Positions 62,292 through 64,000 of a stretch of DNA of 64,000 nucleotides are shown piece after piece. The notes under the pieces were generated by a model. It ran no database searches. It was given only the letters and a program-made list of their open reading frames with translations, and was not told the origin of the DNA. A program made the position numbers and the translations under genes. Each line of letters starts with the position of its first letter. Positions within the stretch are counted from its first letter, which is position 1. The stretch spans positions 372,001 through 436,000 of the forward strand of contig NZ_FOGO01000003.1 in assembly GCF_900111245.1 (NCBI RefSeq), in the 5' to 3' direction. This DNA is from Streptomyces qinglanensis (GTDB lineage: Bacteria; Actinomycetota; Actinomycetes; Streptomycetales; Streptomycetaceae).

Positions 62292-63221
62292 GTGCACCAC
62301 CACCGCAGCGCCCAGTACGACACCGTGATCATCGGCGGCGGCCCCGCGGGGCTGACCGCCGCGCAGACCCTCACCCGCTACCGCCACCGCACCCTGGTCG
62401 TCGAGTCCCCCGCCCCGCCTCGCAACGCCACCTCCCGCGGCGTGCACGGCCTGATCGGCATGGAGGGCGCCACCCCCGACGAGCTGCGCTCCCGCGCCTG
62501 GGAAGAGCTGGACCGGTACGGACTGGCCCGGCGGCTCCCCGCCACGGTCAGCGAGCTCATCCCCCTGGGCGACGACGGATTCACCGTGCGCGCGGACGAC
62601 GGGACCACCACCTGGGCCCGGAACGCCGTCCTGGCCACCGGCGTCATCGACCGGCACCCCGACGGCGTGGAGGGCTTCGCCGCCTGCTGGGGCCGCACGG
62701 TGATCCACTGCCCGTTCTGCATCGGCGAGGAGAACGCCGACCGCACCTGGGCCCTGGTCTCCGACGAACCCCGCTACCTCCGCATGGCCGCCACCGCCTT
62801 CCGCGCCTGGACCGGCGACACCGTCGCCGTCGCCCCGACCGCACTGCCCGGCGCCGAAGAAGTGCGCCGGGCCCTGCGCGAGCAGGGCAGCGACCTCGTC
62901 CAGGGCGAGATCACCCGCCTGCACCACAGCGACGGCGACCTGCACGCCGTGGAACTGGCCGACGGAACCCTCCTGGAGCGCCAGACCCTGCTGTGGCCCC
63001 GGCCCCAGCGCCAGGTCCCGCTCGTCGAGCGCCTGGCAGCCGAGCACGGCCTCGCCCTGAGCGGCGGCTGCGTCACCGTGGACGACGGCCACCGGACCAG
63101 CATCCCCGGCCTCTACGCCGCCGGCGACCTGACCGGCAGGACCTGGGAGCAGGGAGTCGTCCCCGCCGTGACCGCCGGAAGCGCGGCCGCCGACGCCATC
63201 CACTTCGCCCGCCTGGCCTGA
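62292..63221 (+). CDS. Thioredoxin-reductase-like flavoprotein with CPFC active site
   Basis: A 309-residue two-dinucleotide-domain flavoprotein. FAD motif TVIIGGGPAGLTAAQTL, redox pair in VIHCPFCIGEENADR, and FAD-closing motif SIPGLYAAGDLTGRTWEQGV. It belongs to the TrxR-like group that includes dithiol oxidases of the HlmI/GliT type, although general homologues are also common. GGAGG lies before GTG 62292. It starts the divergent TetR-controlled transcript and is followed by a methyltransferase-fold gene. Confidence 0.9.
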   Translation: MHHHRSAQYDTVIIGGGPAGLTAAQTLTRYRHRTLVVESPAPPRNATSRGVHGLIGMEGATPDELRSRAWEELDRYGLARRLPATVSELIPLGDDGFTVRADDGTTTWARNAVLATGVIDRHPDGVEGFAACWGRTVIHCPFCIGEENADRTWALVSDEPRYLRMAATAFRAWTGDTVAVAPTALPGAEEVRRALREQGSDLVQGEITRLHHSDGDLHAVELADGTLLERQTLLWPRPQRQVPLVERLAAEHGLALSGGCVTVDDGHRTSIPGLYAAGDLTGRTWEQGVVPAVTAGSAAADAIHFARLA

Positions 63222-63249
63222 CGGCCCCGACACCCGGCAGGAACACCCC

Positions 63250-63903
63250 GTGCCCGAGCAGGACTTCACCGCCTACCTCGACCGACGCGACCACCTCGGC
63301 GACCGCACCTCCCTCTACCGGGCCGTTGCAGCCCACACCGGAGCCCGCCGCGTCCTCTACCCCGGCAGCTACCTCGACCTCGCCCCCTCCACCGTCTGGC
63401 CCGACGTCACCTACCTCGACGCCGACGCCCGCGCCCGCCGGGCCTTCCAGGGCTCCGATGCCACCGCGCTCGCCGCCCGGCGCAAGGAGTACCCCGAACA
63501 CCCCCGCATCACCTTCGTACCCGGCGACTACACCCGCACCCTGGCGGAGCTGCCCGAAGCCGAGTGGGACCTGGTGCTGTCCCTGTACGCGGGCCCCGTC
63601 TCCGAGCACGCCACCCGCTGCCTGCGCCCAGGGGGCTGGCTCCTGGCCAACAACAGCCACGCCGACGCCGGTCTCGCCCACCTCGACCCCCGCTACCGGC
63701 TCGCCGCCGTCCTGCACCTCGACCCCGGCCGCGACCCCGGCCGCCCTCGCCTCACCACCGACGACCTCGACCGCTGCCTGCAACCCAAGCGCCCGCCCCA
63801 CCCCACCCGCGAACAACTCCACGCCGCAGGCAGCGGAACCGCCTACACCCACCCGGCCACCGCCTACCTCTTCCGCCTCCACTCCCCCGCGCACGGCCGG
63901 TAG
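63250..63903 (+). CDS. Methyltransferase-fold protein of unknown function
   Basis: A 217-residue protein with a Rossmann-like core: RRVLYPGSYLDLAPS (motif I position, but without GxGxG), VTYLDADARARRAF (acidic motif II), ITFVPGDYTRTL, WDLVLSLYAGPVSEHATRCLRPGGWLLANNSH. It looks like a divergent SAM-binding protein; whether it binds SAM is uncertain. GTG 63250 is 28 bp after the flavoprotein stop, so it belongs to the same TetR-regulated unit. Confidence 0.75.
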   Translation: MPEQDFTAYLDRRDHLGDRTSLYRAVAAHTGARRVLYPGSYLDLAPSTVWPDVTYLDADARARRAFQGSDATALAARRKEYPEHPRITFVPGDYTRTLAELPEAEWDLVLSLYAGPVSEHATRCLRPGGWLLANNSHADAGLAHLDPRYRLAAVLHLDPGRDPGRPRLTTDDLDRCLQPKRPPHPTREQLHAAGSGTAYTHPATAYLFRLHSPAHGR

Positions 63904-64000
63904 ACAGGCCCCGTACCTGGAGCGGCCGGGGCAGGGGGCCCGGGGCGTGCCGCGGCGGGCGCGCCCCGTCGGGTCTATGCGCTCCAGGCATGCTCCAGCA

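Overview
The window is very GC-rich, with strong third-position GC bias throughout. It carries several gene types typical of Streptomyces or a close relative: a four-gene conservon (cvnABCD), multi-domain SpoIIE-type phosphatases, an NsdA-like regulator, a small EF-hand protein, SAV2177-type methyltransferases and ROK/GH4 sugar genes. I see no rRNA, tRNA, CRISPR array or insertion sequence, so this looks like accessory chromosome with two secondary-metabolite loci. Gene names come from motif recognition by eye; no database search was possible.

Layout. 1-6,024: the end of a GH1 beta-glucosidase, a Tat-exported PI-PLC-like protein, a DHA2 MFS exporter and a secreted beta-lactamase-fold serine hydrolase. 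6,013-13,587: a phenazine core operon on the minus strand (phzB-phzD-phzE-phzF-phzG, no phzC), with two divergent methyltransferases, one of PhzM type. 13,859-16,470: a secreted GH64 beta-1,3-glucanase with a possible leader ORF and a LacI/CebR-like box, then a cupin-XRE regulator with a striking palindrome and a small membrane protein. 16,491-22,841: a sensor/PP2C/anti-sigma-kinase-like fusion protein divergent from the conservon. 22,959-30,252: MarR regulator, GT39-type membrane glycosyltransferase, and a ROK regulator - GH4 glycosidase - BadF-type sugar kinase operon. 30,353-37,895: a second PP2C phosphatase, a class V aminotransferase, an HD-domain protein, an F420-type nitroreductase-like protein, an EF-hand protein, a SAM methyltransferase, and an AraC/VOC pair. 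38,035-43,984: two convergent UvrA-like ABC proteins and a WYL regulator, reminiscent of DrrC-type drug self-protection.

The most unusual region is 44,025-58,525, a compact biosynthetic locus I cannot match to a known pathway. Behind a divergent NsdA-like regulator lie, in tight order, a short tryptophan-2,3-dioxygenase-like heme protein, an amidase, a PLP aminotransferase, a carboxymuconolactone-decarboxylase-like protein, a TenA/heme-oxygenase-like protein, an FAD oxidoreductase, a HisF paralogue without HisH, an enoyl-thioester-reductase-like MDR protein and a second TenA-like protein. Facing them is a single-module A-PCP-reductase NRPS. Two perfect hairpins separate the converging transcripts. 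The set suggests oxidation of an aromatic or amino-acid precursor, transamination, a HisF-fold ring-forming or ring-opening step, and release of an aminoacyl group as aldehyde or alcohol. The product is unknown.

59,217-63,903: an MscS channel with tandem terminator hairpins, a 24/29-bp tandem-repeat array, and a TetR-controlled divergent unit (TetR, methyltransferase // CPFC thioredoxin-reductase-like flavoprotein, methyltransferase-fold protein) with twin TetR-type operators in the shared promoter.
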